From Eurosta solidaginis (Eukaryota > Arthropoda > Insecta > Diptera > Tephritidae): a stretch of DNA of 64,000 nucleotides. The DNA lies in the NCBI RefSeq assembly GCF_040869045.1, contig NC_090319.1, positions 232,493,832-232,557,831 on the forward strand. The letters are read 5' to 3'. The notes under the pieces were generated by a model. That model had not been told where the DNA came from. It was given only the letters and a program-made list of their open reading frames with translations, and ran no database searches. The translations under genes and the position numbers were made by a program. Shown here in pieces: positions 19,950 through 31,654 of the stretch (the first letter of the stretch is position 1; each line of letters starts with the position of its first letter).

Positions 19950-21952
19950 CCATCGAATATTATTTTAAGCCATTCCACGACCGCCCTACTTGAGACTTGT
20001 AGCATGGCCGGGAATAAACCATCTGGGCCCGGCGATTTAAACTTAGAAAACGTCTTCACTGCCCACTCGATCTTGGTATCGGTCACCAAGCCCGGCACTA
20101 ATAGCTCCGTGATCGAAGTGAGAGTGATGTCTGCTGGCTCCTCTAAACCGTCTCCCGATGGGAAATGTGTATCGAGAAGCACCTCAAGGGATTCCTCACT
20201 ATTACGTGACCATTCCCCGTTCTCTTTCTTTATTAGTCCCTGGACTATGTTTCCCTTTGCTAGGACTTTTTTGAACCGTGCTGTTTCGCTGGAGCACTCT
20301 ATGTCCGTAAAGAAACTTTTCCATGAGTTTCTCTTCGCCCTGGTAATCTCACGCTTGCAGATCCTCAGTAGATCATTGTACTCGTCCCGACACGCTTCGC
20401 TTTCCGCGGTCTTTGCGAGCTTAAACATTTCTTTTACCTGTCTTCTTAGAAGACTCAGCTCATTGCTCCGCCATGGCGGCTTTTCTTTTCCTCTGAATCT
20501 TCTTAGAGGGCAAGCTTTGTTATACGCAGTCATAAGCGTCCTTGTTAAGAATTCATTCGACTCCTCCAGTTCCTCTACATTAGCAACATCTTTGGGTTGT
20601 CCCAGCTTTGTTTCTACATGTTTCTGGAATTTAGTCCAGTTCATTGACCTAGGGTTTCTAAAGGTTCCTCCCTTCTCTACCCTCTTTAGGGGGATGTTGA
20701 AGCTGATATATGCATGGTCGGAGAAGGATGGTCTATCAAGAACCATCCAATCATACCTTGATATATCACGCTCGGAGCTCAATGTAATATCCAGAACGTT
20801 GCTGGATGTTGGACCAATGTATGTACGGACATTTCCCCTGTTGGCTATCTGCAAATTGGTTTGCAGGATGTAACAAAACAGATATTCGCCCCTCTCGTTC
20901 GTATCTGCTCTTCCCCACGCATTGTGGTGCGCATTTGCATCTGCGCCTATGACCAACCGCCCTTTGTGCCCTTCCTCCTGTACTAGCCTTTTGCACTCCA
21001 TCGGTGGGACCTCCGCTGCATGGGCCATGTAGCAGGATGCCATGATAAATGCCTGCTTATTCTTTTGCTCAACGGCAACCGCTACGAGATCCTCAGTGGT
21101 GTAATTAGGCAGCATATATGAATGCAGCTGTTTCCTTATCATTACTACAGCCCGCAACCGTCCTTCCATTTGCGCGTAGTAAACGCCAAACCCGCGCGCG
21201 CTAAGTCCAGAAACCTTTCCTCCCGATGAGAGCCACGTCTCCTGGATCAGCGCCACGTCAAACGAACCCTCCTCAAGGGTTAGGAGGAGTTCGCTCGACG
21301 CCACTTTACTGTGTTGGAGATTTATCTGTAGGACTCGCAGCACCATTGGGCTGTTTGCTCCCCTCCAGCACCTTCGTCTTGACGTCTTCGTCCTCCCCTT
21401 GCCTTTTGGTTGAGAGTATTCGAGGCCCCCTTCAGCCTCTCGTAACTGTTGTGCAGGGTGTTCCTCTGTGCGAATCACAGCACCATTTAGCGGTTGGTCC
21501 TCTTCTAGCACGTTCGCGGTGACGTCGGCGAGCTCCACCTGCCTTTTTGCCCTTAGGCTTTTGAGGTCATTTTCGACTTCGCCCACCTCTAGCGTGTTAG
21601 GGTTTTTATCCTCGGGACTTCTTTTCCTGAGTCGCATGTAAATTTTGCCAGTGCCAAAGGACATTTTACCAAGCTGCGTGTACAAAATATCCTCCGCCTG
21701 CTTGTTTATTTGGAAGGTGTAGAACTGACCATCCTCGGTAGGCCGAGATACAGTAAGTACCTTCCAATCCTGTGTCGGTATGTTCGGATTCTGATTCTGC
21801 AGAAGTCGCAGTGTATCCTCCGACTTCATCACGCATGGTATCCATACCTTAACTTTTGGTACCGCGGGGATTTGCGCTTTATCCACCACCTTAAACCGTG
21901 CGTTCTTGCCTTGCCTTTGGAGGTTTGGAACCACTTCCTCCAGCCACCGCAA
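19835..21952 (-). pseudogene. LOA-type ORF1 C-terminus, endonuclease and RT N-terminus in one frame
   Basis: The 705-codon frame holds three parts. Residues about 1-130 (WIPCVMKSEDTLRLL, KVLTVSRPTEDGQFYTF) match the C-terminal region of LOA-type Gag. Residues about 205-420 are an AP-like endonuclease that nicks the target, with INLQHSK, LIQETW, GADANAHHNAWG and FSDHAYI visible. Residues from about 590 begin the RT (FKSPGPDGLFPAML). No stop separates the Gag tail from the endonuclease, so in this copy ORF1 and ORF2 are in frame. A frameshift ends the frame just before the YRPISLTSF block, which is found in the next frame at about 19850. Confidence 0.82.
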
Positions 21953-23069
21953 GCTCGCGATGTTTTCTCACGGGCTTACTTGGTTGTTCCCGCATCATCT
22001 TAAGCATTAAGCTAATAAGCTCCCTTTCCACAGATCTCCACCTTTCAGTAGTCATTTGTCCGAAAGGACTGCTACGATCAACCAGCGCCACAGTCAGCGA
22101 CTGCTTTGCCACATCGCTCATCTTCTCGCGAAAAGCAGGAGTCTTAGTGTTATCTCCCTTTGGCACCTCCGAGAAAGCCGGAGTCTTAGCGTTAACTCCC
22201 TTTAGCGCCTCCGAGAAAGCCGGAGTCTAAGCGTTATCTCCCTTTGTCTTATCTCCTACTTCCTTAATTGGAACTTCCCTCTGAATCGCAGCTTTCGAGG
22301 TAGTAGCTACCTCGCTATTGGAGCCCATCTGTCTTACAGCTTTGGGCCTACTTGTCTTGTCTATGCAACTGCCCTGCCTCGCGGCTCTAGGACTGGGTCC
22401 TTTATGCTTCTTGAAAGCAGGCTTGTCGCCTTCCGCCGAACGTTGCCTCTTCATTCTGCCATTCGACGCTTCTTCCTCCTCGTACCGGTTGCAGAACCGA
22501 GGGTTTCTCGCAGCAAACCTTTTGAACTGCCTTCGACTTACTTCTACCGCTTCATGGGCCCATTCCAAGTGCTCGATCTCCACTTCTGTTGGGTCAACCA
22601 CTGCTCCCAAGCGTTGTACAATTCTTAGTGCTGCACGGTACTGCGAGATAGCTCTTTTACTTCCTCTGCTCCGTATCCTTCTCCACTCTTCTACTCCGTT
22701 TTCATTTGTGTGCTTCTCCAACACGCAGTTCATTGAATCAGCACTACTCTCGCTCCCCGAGTCCGACGCATCGCTTAATTCGTATTTGTCGTCCTTGGAT
22801 TGCGACTCAGTCCTCCTCTTTACATCGTCCTTATTACAGTCAGGTAACGAGTCGTTCATCTTGGTCGTACGACCACCTGCCCGACAAGGCGGGCTCAGCG
22901 GTCCAGTATTATATACGGGGAAAGAACCGTCCGCCACAGCAGCGCCCCTTACTGTGGTAAGGCCATTAATACTTCCCGAGGTGGCCCGGTATCGGGAAGG
23001 CTCCGTTCGAATACAGCCGAATTTATCCCCTGGCTGCAAATCGTCCAATAGGCACGGTCCGCATAACAC
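21915..23069 (-). pseudogene. LOA-type ORF1 (Gag-like)
   Basis: The open frame begins at 23069, but the likely start is the Met at about 22858 (MNDSLPDCNK), since the upstream residues look like translated 5' UTR. The product is Ser/Asp/Glu-rich, then basic (RNPRF, KRQRSAEGDK, KKHKG), as expected of an RNA-binding Gag-like protein. Three 42-bp tandem units at about 22139-22240 encode a 14-residue repeat built on KTPAF. A Lys codon has become TAG in the third unit (22227-22229), ending the frame. The frame reopens (MSDVAKQSL, then ERWRSVEREL) and a frameshift near 21930 leads into the C-terminal part in the next entry. Confidence 0.75.
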
Positions 23070-23248
23070 CCTGGATTAGGGGGTTGGCAGTTCTTGGTCA
23101 CCGACATACCGCCGCCCTCCTATAAGGCGAAACGGCGTAGATGTCAGTCCTAAACAGCTCCGCCTCATAGTCGGGCGCTATGGAGTTCGGCTAAGCCCTC
23201 ACACCAACGACAAGGTACCTACCCTAGTGAGGGAAAGATCTCAGCAGG

Positions 23249-23454
23249 AAAAGAAAAAGATTATGTGGCGGAAGTGGTAGTAGACCCACATGCTGGATAT
23301 ATATGTCGATAACTAAGTTCAAAATCAGCTGTTTTTGACATAAACTGTGTATATTGGGGTTTTGGAGTTGGAACAGTGGTTGTAGAGAAAAATGGACACA
23401 AAAAAAAATATTTCTAAAGCGAAAAAAAGAATTAAGAAGAATTTGCGACCCTGT
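23249..23454. other. short spacer between LOA element and HINE H4
   Basis: No gene is seen. The sequence is A-rich and may be old single-copy DNA. Confidence 0.35.
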
Positions 23455-24360
23455 ACTATGGTACAGGGTATCAAATGAAAGGTGTTAATGAGTATTTTAA
23501 AAGGGAGTGGGCCTTTGTTCTATAGGTGAACGCGTTTTCGAGATATCGCCATAAAGGTGGACCAGGGGTGACTCTAGAATTTGCTTCTACGATATGGGTA
23601 TCAAATGAAAGGTGTTAATGAGTATTTTAAAAGGTAGTGGGCCTTAGTTCTATAGGTGGACGCCTTTTCGAGATATCGCCATAAAGGTGGACCAGTGGTG
23701 ACTCTAGAATTTGTTTGTACAATATGGGTATCAAATGAAAGGTGCTAATGAGTGTTTTAAAAGGGAGTGGGCCTTAGTTCTATTAGTGGACGCCTTTTCG
23801 AGATATCGCCATAAAGGTGGACCAGGGGTGACTCTAGAATTTGTTTCTACGATATGGGTATCAAACGAAAGGTGTTAATGAGTATTTTAAAAGGGAGTGG
23901 GCCTTAGTTCTATAGGAGGACGCCTTTTCGAGATATCGCCATAAAGGTGGACCAGGGGTGACTCTAGAATTTGTTTGTACCATATGGGTATCAAATGAAA
24001 GGTGTTAATGAGTATTTTAAAAGAGAGTTGGCCTTAGTTCTATTGGTGGACGGCTTTTCGAGATATCGCCATAAAGGTGGACCAGGGGTGACTCTAGAAT
24101 TTGTTTCTACGATATAGGTATCAAACGAAAAATGTTAATGAGTATTTTAAATGGGAGTGGGCCTTAGTTCTATAGGTGGACGCCTTTTCGAGATATCGTT
24201 ATAAAGGTGGACCAGGGTTGACTCTATAATGTGTTTGTACGATATGGGTATGAAATGAATGGGGTTAATGAGTATTTTAAAAGGGAGTGGTGGTAGTTGT
24301 ATATGTAAAGGCGTTTTCGAGATATCGACCAATATGTGGACCAGGGTGACCCAGAACCTC
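23455..24360 (+). repeat. 130-bp satellite array in HINE H4
   Basis: About seven monomers carry the landmarks GGTGGACCAGGGGTGACTC, ATATGGGTATCAAATGAAAG and TTTTCGAGATATCGCCATAA at 130-bp spacing. Monomers are similar to those at 34506-36150. Confidence 0.92.
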
Positions 24361-25670
24361 ATCTGTCGCGTACCGCTAATTTATTTATATATGTAATACC
24401 ACGGACAGTATTCCTGCCAAGATTTCAAGGGCTTTTAATTTTGCTCTGCAAAACTTTTTCATATTCTTCTACTTAATATGATAGGTGTTACACCCATTTT
24501 AAAATGTTTTTTTCTAAAGTTATATTTTGCGTCAATAAACCAATCCAATTACCACGTGTCATCCTTTTTTTCGTATTTGGTATAGAATTATGGCAATTTT
24601 TTCATTTTTCGTAATTTTCGATATCGAAAAATTGGAAGTCATAGTCGGATTTCGGCCATTTTTTATACCAATACAAAGCGAGTTCATATAAGTACGTGAA
24701 CTGAGTTTAGTAAAGATATATCGATTTTTGCTCAATTTATCGTGTTAACGGCCGAGCGGAAGGACAAACGATCAACTCTGTATAAACACTGGGCGTGGCT
24801 TCAACCGATTTCGCCTTTTTTCACAGAAAATAGGTATCGTCCTAGAATCTAAGCCCCTACCAAATGTCACAAGGATTGGTACATTTTTGTTCGAGTTATG
24901 GCATTAAAAGTATCCTAGACAAATTAAATAAAAAGGGCGGAGCCACGCCCATTTTGAAATTTTCTTTTATTTTTGTATTTTGTTGCACCATATCATTACT
25001 GGAGTTGAATTTTGACATAATTTGACTTATATACTGTAAAGATATTAAATTTTTTTGTTAAAATTTGACTTTAAAAAATTTTTTTTTAAAGTGGGCGTGG
25101 TCGTTCTCCGATTTTGCAAATTTTTTTAAGCATATATATAGTAATAGTAGTAACGTTCTTGCCAAATTTCATCATGATATCTTCAACGACTGCCAAATTT
25201 CAGCTTGCAAAACTTTTAAATTACCTTCTTTTAAAAGTGGGCGGTGCCATGCCCATTGTCCAAAATTTTACTAATTTTCTATTCTGCGTCATACGTTCAA
25301 CTCACCTACCAAGCTTCGTTGCTTTATCCGTCTTTGGTAATGAATTATCGCACTTTTTCAGTTTTTCGAAATTTTCGATATCGAAAAAGTGGGCGTGGTT
25401 ATAGTACGATTTCGTTCATTTTAAATAGCGATCTGAGATGAGTGCCCAGTAACCTACGTACCAGATTTCATCAAGATACCTCCAAATTTACTCAAGTTAT
25501 CGTGTTAACGGCCGGACGGACGGACATGGCTCAATTAAATTTTTTTTCGATACTGATGATTTTGATATATGGAAGCCTATATCTATCTCGATTCCTTTAT
25601 ACCTGTACAACCAACCGTTATCCAATCAAAGTTAATATACTCTGTGAGCTCTGCTCAACAGAGTATAATA
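23455..25670 (-). mobile_element. Helentron-type element, 3'-truncated, copy H4
   Basis: In minus orientation the 5' end (CTCTGTTGAGCAGAGCTCACAGAG) is at about 25670. A short GTCC tract and the usual 'GGGCGTGG' blocks follow down to about 24400, and then about seven 130-bp monomers from 24360 to 23455. The 3' hairpin and ACTTG end are missing, so the copy is cut inside the array. Confidence 0.75.
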
Positions 25671-25825
25671 ACACTACTGAATCGATTTGCTAGATGTATA
25701 GTCCTAGTTATAGGTTAAGTTAATTAGTTTTTAAGTTAAAATAATAATGGTTGTTATTTTTTTAGATGCTTTTTCTTCTTGTAATCTGTGTGAAATTTTT
25801 TTATATTTTCTAGATTAATATTGAA

Positions 25826-26424
25826 ATAAATAAATAAATAAATAAATAACTCGTTTTATGAGTTATTTCGATAAATAATCTATTATGCCGAAAATCACGC
25901 AGTAGAATATATGGAATGAACCAATTAGATAAATCAGAGCAATTCGTGAGTGAGATAAAAGTTCTTCTGTAATGCAAAGCCTGAAGACCAAGCAATTTGT
26001 GCCTGCTGGTATATGATGGGAGGCCGTCTGGCCAGTGAAGCATACGTAAAGCAATTTTTGTAAAAAATTTTTGAACTTTCTCAATTTTATAGGAGTTAGA
26101 TTCATAGAAAAGATTCCATATTATTGAGCAATATTCAAGACCACTTCTGGCCAATGACATATAAAGTGCCTTGAACGTCATAGGGTCCTTAAAGTCACTG
26201 GTGTTACGTCTACTGAAACCAACCATTGCAACAAATTTTGAAACAATGAAGTTAATGTGACTAGAAAAAGAGAGTTTGGAGTCCAAAATTACACCCAATT
26301 CTTTACTCTGTTGACAACGATTAAGAGATTTAGCATTTAGTTTGTAGATAATGTGGCAGTAGTCTCTTTGGAATAAGACACAACACAAAAAAAAATAAAT
26401 TATTGCCTGTGCACCATCCGGCAA
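25826..26424 (-). pseudogene. CR1-type LINE 3' end fragment
   Basis: A 204-codon minus-strand frame matches the C-terminal part of CR1/Jockey-group RT: KELGVILDSKLSFSSHI, LARSGLEYCSIIWN and RIEKVQ-like VQKFFTKIALRMLHW. The DNA ends at 25826 in a (TTTA)n repeat in element sense, a typical CR1-group 3' end. All of the polymerase core upstream is missing. Confidence 0.8.
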
Positions 26425-26785
26425 AAGATTCCAGATCAGAACTGTAGAAATAGTTTGACAAATATATAGTATTTTTTGTGAAATATATAGTTTTAGTATT
26501 AAATTTCAAACATTAAAGGGGAGGAGCGATGGGGAAAGATATTGAGTAAAAAGTGCTAAGACAGGAGAAAAAATTTGTTTTGAGTGCGGAAAATTCACAG
26601 TTTTGAAAAAAAAAGTTATTTCAAAAATTATTCATTTTGTTTTCGTCTCCTGTAAAATTCGTAAAAGTTGACTTAGCACATTTTAACATTAAGCTAATGA
26701 TATGTTTTTTATGTCGGAGTTGATTCTGGATAGGTAAGAGTTTAAACTGTTGCAGTACCCAGATCGAATTTGAGCTAGAGTGACG
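26425..26785. other. unassigned spacer
   Basis: A-rich in places and no gene is seen. The last part may be the 3' UTR of the LINE that follows on the minus strand. Confidence 0.4.
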
Positions 26786-29235
26786 CGCGGTTCACTACGG
26801 AGAGTGCGTTCCTCCTCTGCTAGTTTTGGGTATTGTTGTTCTTTGAGTACAGGATTCACCAGACAATACCATACCAGGCATAAAGGTCCGACGCCTGTTT
26901 GTGGATTTCACTGAGGACCTGCTTGTGTTTTTTAGCTTCATATGGCTGTGTTCTCAGGTGCCTTATTTCATCATAATGTTTAAGAAGATGACTCGTTAAG
27001 CCCTTGGGCGATGTATGCTCATCAATCAGATGTTTGTTGGAATGCTCAGGTTTCTGGGTATTCAACAGAAACTGTTTGGCTGTCATTTCATTTCTCTTGC
27101 TAATGGGTAGTATTCTCGCCTCATTATGTAGATGGTGTTCTGGGGCCATAAGAAGACAACCCGTGGTGTTTCTAAGGGCGGTATTTTGGCAGGCCAGTAG
27201 CTTCTTCCAGTAAGCAGTCTTTAGGATTGGCGACCATGTCGGGGACGCGTAGCATGCAATCGGCTGGCCAATTGCTTTGTAAGTAGTAATGAGCGTTTCT
27301 TTATCTTTACCACACTGCCAGCAAGTGATTTGAGGATTTTATTACGGCTCTGGATTTTCGGTACAAGTGCGGCTTCATACTCACCAAAATGTAGATCCTG
27401 ATCGAACGTCACACCCAAGATTTTGGGGTGTAAGACAGTCGGTAGCGTAGTGCCATCGACTTGGATGTCCAAAATGGTCGACATTTGGGACGTCCGTTGT
27501 AAATAAGGTCGCCGATGATTTAGTCGGTGATAAGGTCAAGTTTCGCGAGGCGAAAAAACTGGAGAGATCAGTGAGATAGTTTACTTTGTTGCAAAACTCA
27601 TCTATCTGTGGGCTTGGGCCTGGGCCTGTGCCCATTATTGTGCAGTCGCCGACGTAGGAAACGATAGTGACTTCTTCTGGTGGTGAAGGTAGCTTTGATA
27701 TGTATAAATTAAACAGCAGTGGGGATAGGGGACCTCCCTGTGCACCCCTTGCTTAATTCTGCTTGGTTTGGATGTTGCGTTCCTGAAATTAACCGATGCC
27801 TGCCGACCAGACAGATAATTTTCGGTCCACCTTTTAAGTCTAGGAGGAAGGGTAGACCCTTCCAGGTCTTGCAGTAACGTGCCATTGTTGACCGTATTAA
27901 ACGCAACGAGTACTGTCCTGTGGTGGGGGATTTGATTTACTCCGCAATTTATCTAAGTACTAATGACATTTAGCGCGGTGTTTGTGCTACATAGTGTTTT
28001 CTGTAGTCATGCTGATATTTGGCTAGTTGCAAATTTGCTTTAAATTAGGGGAGCAGAATGGCTTCAAGTGTCTTTGCTACTGGCGATAGGAGGGATATCG
28101 GGCGATAAGAATCTCCTATGTTAACTGGTTTCCCAGGCTTTAGTAGCGGGACCATCTTTGCCATTTTCCATTTTTCGGGTATGATAGAGGTGGAAAGGGA
28201 AAAACGTAGACATGTGCTAAATATTTGAATCCCTCTTTACCTAAGTTTTTAAGCATCGGCATGGCTATGCCGTCTGGGCCCAGATGGTTTAGCATGACCG
28301 ATGGTATCCTCAACCTCTTTAGCGGTGATGGTAATTGGGGACGCTCTGTATTTATGTTTGTGTGCGCGTCTGTTGGCGCGACTTCTAACTTTGTCAACCG
28401 TAGAATGCATTATATATTGTCGGCAAAACGCGCTCGCGCACTTTTTCGCATCCAACAGCGCTTTATAGCCAAAGGCGTTGGACATTTTGTAATTGTGCAT
28501 AGACGGATTTGATAGGGACTTTATGGTGGACCAAAGCTTACCCACACCGGCAGAGAGGTTACATTCCCTTAAATGCTCCTCCCATTTCGCCCGCTTGTGT
28601 TCATCCACAAGCAATGTGATGCGTTGGTTTATATCCCTTATTTGGGGGTCACCGGGATGTTGTTGTAGCGATAAGGTTGCTCCCCGAAGGTTTTGGGGAG
28701 TGTTATCGATGTGATGGTCCTTTGCCGGATACAGATCCGGTACGCTCCGGTACCACAGCACCATTAAGGTGCTAGCCCGGTCATCTCGGGAACGATTTAT
28801 GTGGCCACATTAAACCTTCAGGCCATCCCCTCCCTCCCCACCTCCAAGTTCCATGAGGAGCTTGGGGTCCCAGAGCCTCGTCTGTTAGTGAAACAGGATT
28901 CGCCGCGGATAGGTGAGGTTGACAATTGGGTTTGGAGAAGCTATATATTGCGCTGGCAACCTGAAGGGTTGCGCTACACACCCCTTGAATCTGGTATTTT
29001 AGCCGCCTCTTACGACAGGCATACCTACCGCGGGTATATCCTGACCCCTTTACCCGCTGTGGGAGGGGTCACCGGGATCGAGCTGTCTTATAAAGTCGCG
29101 TTATCTCGCTAAATTTGTGGCCTCCGCCGGAAAATGAGGCCGGATTTCGGGAATTCTTCCGGCGGGAATAAAACGAGCCGAGGTTGATTCAGTGACCTTG
29201 CGGAAAGCACCTTCCCCTTGGCGATCATCAGTCAG
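26786..29235 (-). pseudogene. Jockey-like LINE, copy A, RT with many breaks
   Basis: Minus-strand pieces in element order are: the ORF2 linker (ITLLVDEHKRAKWEEHL, about 28600), ITAKEVEDTIGHAKPSGP (about 28300), LGPDGIAMPMLKNLG (28250), YRP-type and thumb blocks (27221-27635, with LGVTFDQDLHFGEYE), and the C-terminal tail EHHLHNEARILPI and FLLNTQKPEH (about 27100). Many stops and shifts are present. A small retroposon at 28659-29064 interrupts it with a 14-bp duplication. Related pieces lie at 29236-31080, 31100-31654 and 51226-51466. Confidence 0.8.
28659..29064 (-). mobile_element. (AAC)n-tailed retroposon, about 406 bp, with TSD
   Basis: GGGGTCACCGGGAT at 28645-28658 and 29065-29078 flanks the insertion perfectly. 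The plus strand begins with GTTGTTGTAGCG, so in the opposite sense the element ends in an (AAC)n tail. This is the mark of a LINE-mobilised retroposon. There is no ORF. A hairpin (CTCCCCGAAGG...TTTTGGGGAG) lies near the tail. I see no convincing tRNA-like head. A partial copy is at 4906-5237. Confidence 0.8.
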
Positions 29236-31080
29236 GATGGGGGGGGGGGGGGGAGGGGGTGTGCGTTCCTCTTCTGCAAGTTTATGGTATTATTCTTTGA
29301 GTACAGGACTCACCGGGCAATTCCTGACATAGAGGTCCGACGCCTGTTTGTGGAGTTCACTGAGGACCTCCTTGTGTTTTTTTTTTTGGCTTCAAACGGC
29401 TGTGTTCTCAGGTGCCGTATTTCCCCATAATGCTTACGGAGATTACCCCTTAAGCCCCTGGGCGGTGTTGGCTAATCAATCAGATGTCTGTTGGGATGCC
29501 CAGGTTTCTGGGTATTCAACATGAACTTTTTGGTTAGCTTTTCGTTTCTCTCCCTGATGGGGAGTATTCTGTTCTGGGGACATAAGAAACAACCCGTGGC
29601 GCTTCTGAGGGCAGTATTTTGGCAAGCCTGTAGCTTCTTCCAGTGAGTGGTCTTTAGGCTTGGCGACCATATTGGGGACGCGTATTATGCATTCGGCTGG
29701 CCAGTTGCTTTTTAAGTGGTAATAAGCGTTTCTTTATCTTTTCCCCAAGTACTGCCAGCAAGAGATTTGAGGATTTTATTACGGCTCTGGACTTTCGGTA
29801 CAATTGCGGCTGCTTGCTCACCAAAATGTAGATCCTGATCAAACGTCACACCCAAGATTTTGGGGTGTAAGGCAATCGGTAGCGTAGTGCTATTACTGGA
29901 TGTTAAAAACGGTCGACATTTAGGACGTCCAAGTTATGAATAAGGTCGCCGATGATTTAGTCGGTGCTAATTTCAGGTTTCGCGAGGTAAAAAACTGTAC
30001 AGATCAGGGAGGTAGCCGTTTATTTTGTTGCAAAGCTCAACGATCTGTGGGCCTGGGCCTGTGGCCATTATTGTGCAGTCATCGGCGTAGGAAATATTAG
30101 CACCTCTTTCTGGAGGCGAAGGTAGCTTTGATATGTAGAAGTTAAACAGAAGTGGGGATAGGACACCACCCAGTGACACCCCTTGTTTAATTCGTTTTAG
30201 TTTTGATGTTGCGTTTCTAAATTGCACCGATGCCCGCCGGCCACCCAGATAATTTGCGGTCCACCTCTTAAGACTTGGGGGAAGGGTAGACCCTTCCAGG
30301 TCTTGCAGCAAAGTACCATGGTTGACCGTATCAAAAGCTTTTGATAGGTCCAGCCCAACGAGTACTGTTCTATGGTGGGGGTTTTGGTTTAAACCAGGTT
30401 TTGATGGAATTTATGTTTATGTGCGCATTTGTTGGTCCTCCATCTAACTTTGTCAGCCGTAGAATGCATCATATATTGTCGGCAAAAAGCGCTTGCGCAT
30501 TTTTTCGCATCCGACAGCACTTTATCGCCAAAGGCGATGGAAATTTTGTCGTTGTGTTTGGACAGATTCGATAGGGACTTTAGAGTAGACCAAAGCTTAC
30601 CCACATCGGCAGAGAGGTTACAACTACTTAGATTCTCCTCCCATTTCGCCCGCTTGTGTTCATCCACAAGGAATCTGATGCGTTGGTTTATATCCCTTAT
30701 TTGGGGGTCGCCGAGATCGAGCTGTCTTATGAGGTCACGTTCCCTCGCTAAATTTGTGGCCTCCGCCGGAAAATTAGACCAAATTTCGGGGATTCTTCCT
30801 GCGGGAATAAAGCGAGCCGAGGCGGATTCAATGGCCTTACGGAAAACACCTTTTCCTTGGCGAACATCAGTCGGGATAGGGAGGGCAGCAAAGCGGCTGT
30901 CTCTATAGGATTTGTATTCATCCCACTTTCCCTTTTTAAACTTTATGAAAGTGGGGTTTTCGCTTCCCGAGGCAGTCGGTTCTATGTACCGGAGCCACTC
31001 GGGAGTTTTCCCGACGAAGGACTGTCATTTTAGTGTAACCTCGTTTAATTTGTTGTGCCGCTCCCACAAATTGTCATCCG
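29236..31080 (-). pseudogene. Jockey-like LINE, copy B, internally deleted
   Basis: This second minus-strand copy of the family lies tail to head with copy A. Its 3' tail begins near 29255. The RT thumb and C-terminal regions are at 29476-29842. The RT core at 29973-30311 has HGTLLQDLEGS, GVSLGGVLSPLLFNFYIS and the intact catalytic box ISYADDCTIMATG. Upstream, 30389-30667 carries DEHKRAKWEENL. About 500 bp between HKHKFHQ and the RT core are missing at about 30390. The most 5' part, to about 31080, matches the end of the endonuclease region. Many frameshifts are present. Confidence 0.8.
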
Positions 31081-31654
31081 CCCAGCAGCTCCTTGAAACG
31101 GGACTGCGCCATACTCTCTTGCTCCGGGAAGGTATCAAACCCAATCCGGGTCTGTCTCCTGTCCCCGGCTCTGAGAAATGGTTTTGCTGCGTTTGCTGGA
31201 AAAGAATCTTTTTAGGACGTTCATACTCTTGTCAATGTATCACGTTCAAAGAATGGTTGCATCGGACAGGTCGTTCTGGGCTAGATCTCAAAACTAGACG
31301 TCCTCGTAACATTTATAAATCTTTTGTGGCTCCTTGCTATTCAGGCCAAAGAGCGTCCCGTAGCTACGCCTTCGCGCTCCCCACTACCTTCCAGCAGATC
31401 TGCTGATCAGCAAGCCACAACAAGTACCCGTTGCTGCTCGCGCCCTACGGCCCCACCAGCGCATACGGCCACTCCCACTCATAACTACAATCTCCGTAGC
31501 CTTTCACAATCCAGGCGTAGTCACCCGTCACTCCTAGAGTGACGACGTCTGCCCCGCTGCACCTCAGAATTTTGCAGTTAAACTGTAATGGATTAACTGG
31601 CAAGATCACGGAGATAGTCGGCTTCATGAAGCGGCACAACATACGCATTGCTGT
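31081..31654 (+). pseudogene. Jockey-like LINE 5' coding end, opposite strand
   Basis: This plus-strand piece carries the N-terminal part of the same LINE family. LLLREGIKPNPG is followed by a PHD-like Cys/His cluster (WFCCVCWKRIF, then C and H residues), a Pro/Ser/Thr-rich linker with NYNLRSLS, and the first block of the endonuclease (LRILQLNCNGLTGKITEIV at about 31558). The homology stops at 31654, where Penelope-like sequence begins. It lies head to head with copy B, as if by inversion or 'twin priming'. Confidence 0.75.

Larger units (their letters stand above)
17873..23236 (-). mobile_element. full-length LOA-type LINE with TSD
   Basis: The 5,364-bp element lies between GATCTCAGCAGG at 17861-17872 and the same 12 bp at 23237-23248. 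In its own sense it runs from 23236 to 17873: a GC-rich 5' UTR, ORF1, ORF2 (endonuclease, RT, RNase H, Cys/His cluster), and a 3' end GGCCAGTTCAACCTACCTACC with a short TACC repeat. RNase H downstream of RT and the overall order fit the LOA/I group. Disabling changes are a nonsense codon and a frameshift in ORF1, frameshifts in ORF2, and a deletion of the RT core at about 19541. Confidence 0.88.

Noticed and set aside
19944..20873. 309-codon plus-strand open frame
   Set aside because: It is the antisense shadow of the LOA endonuclease/RT frame, and its translation has no family motifs.
22318..23079. 253-codon plus-strand open frame
   Set aside because: It lies opposite the LOA ORF1; the Ser/Leu-rich product is what the antisense of a charged Gag-like protein gives.
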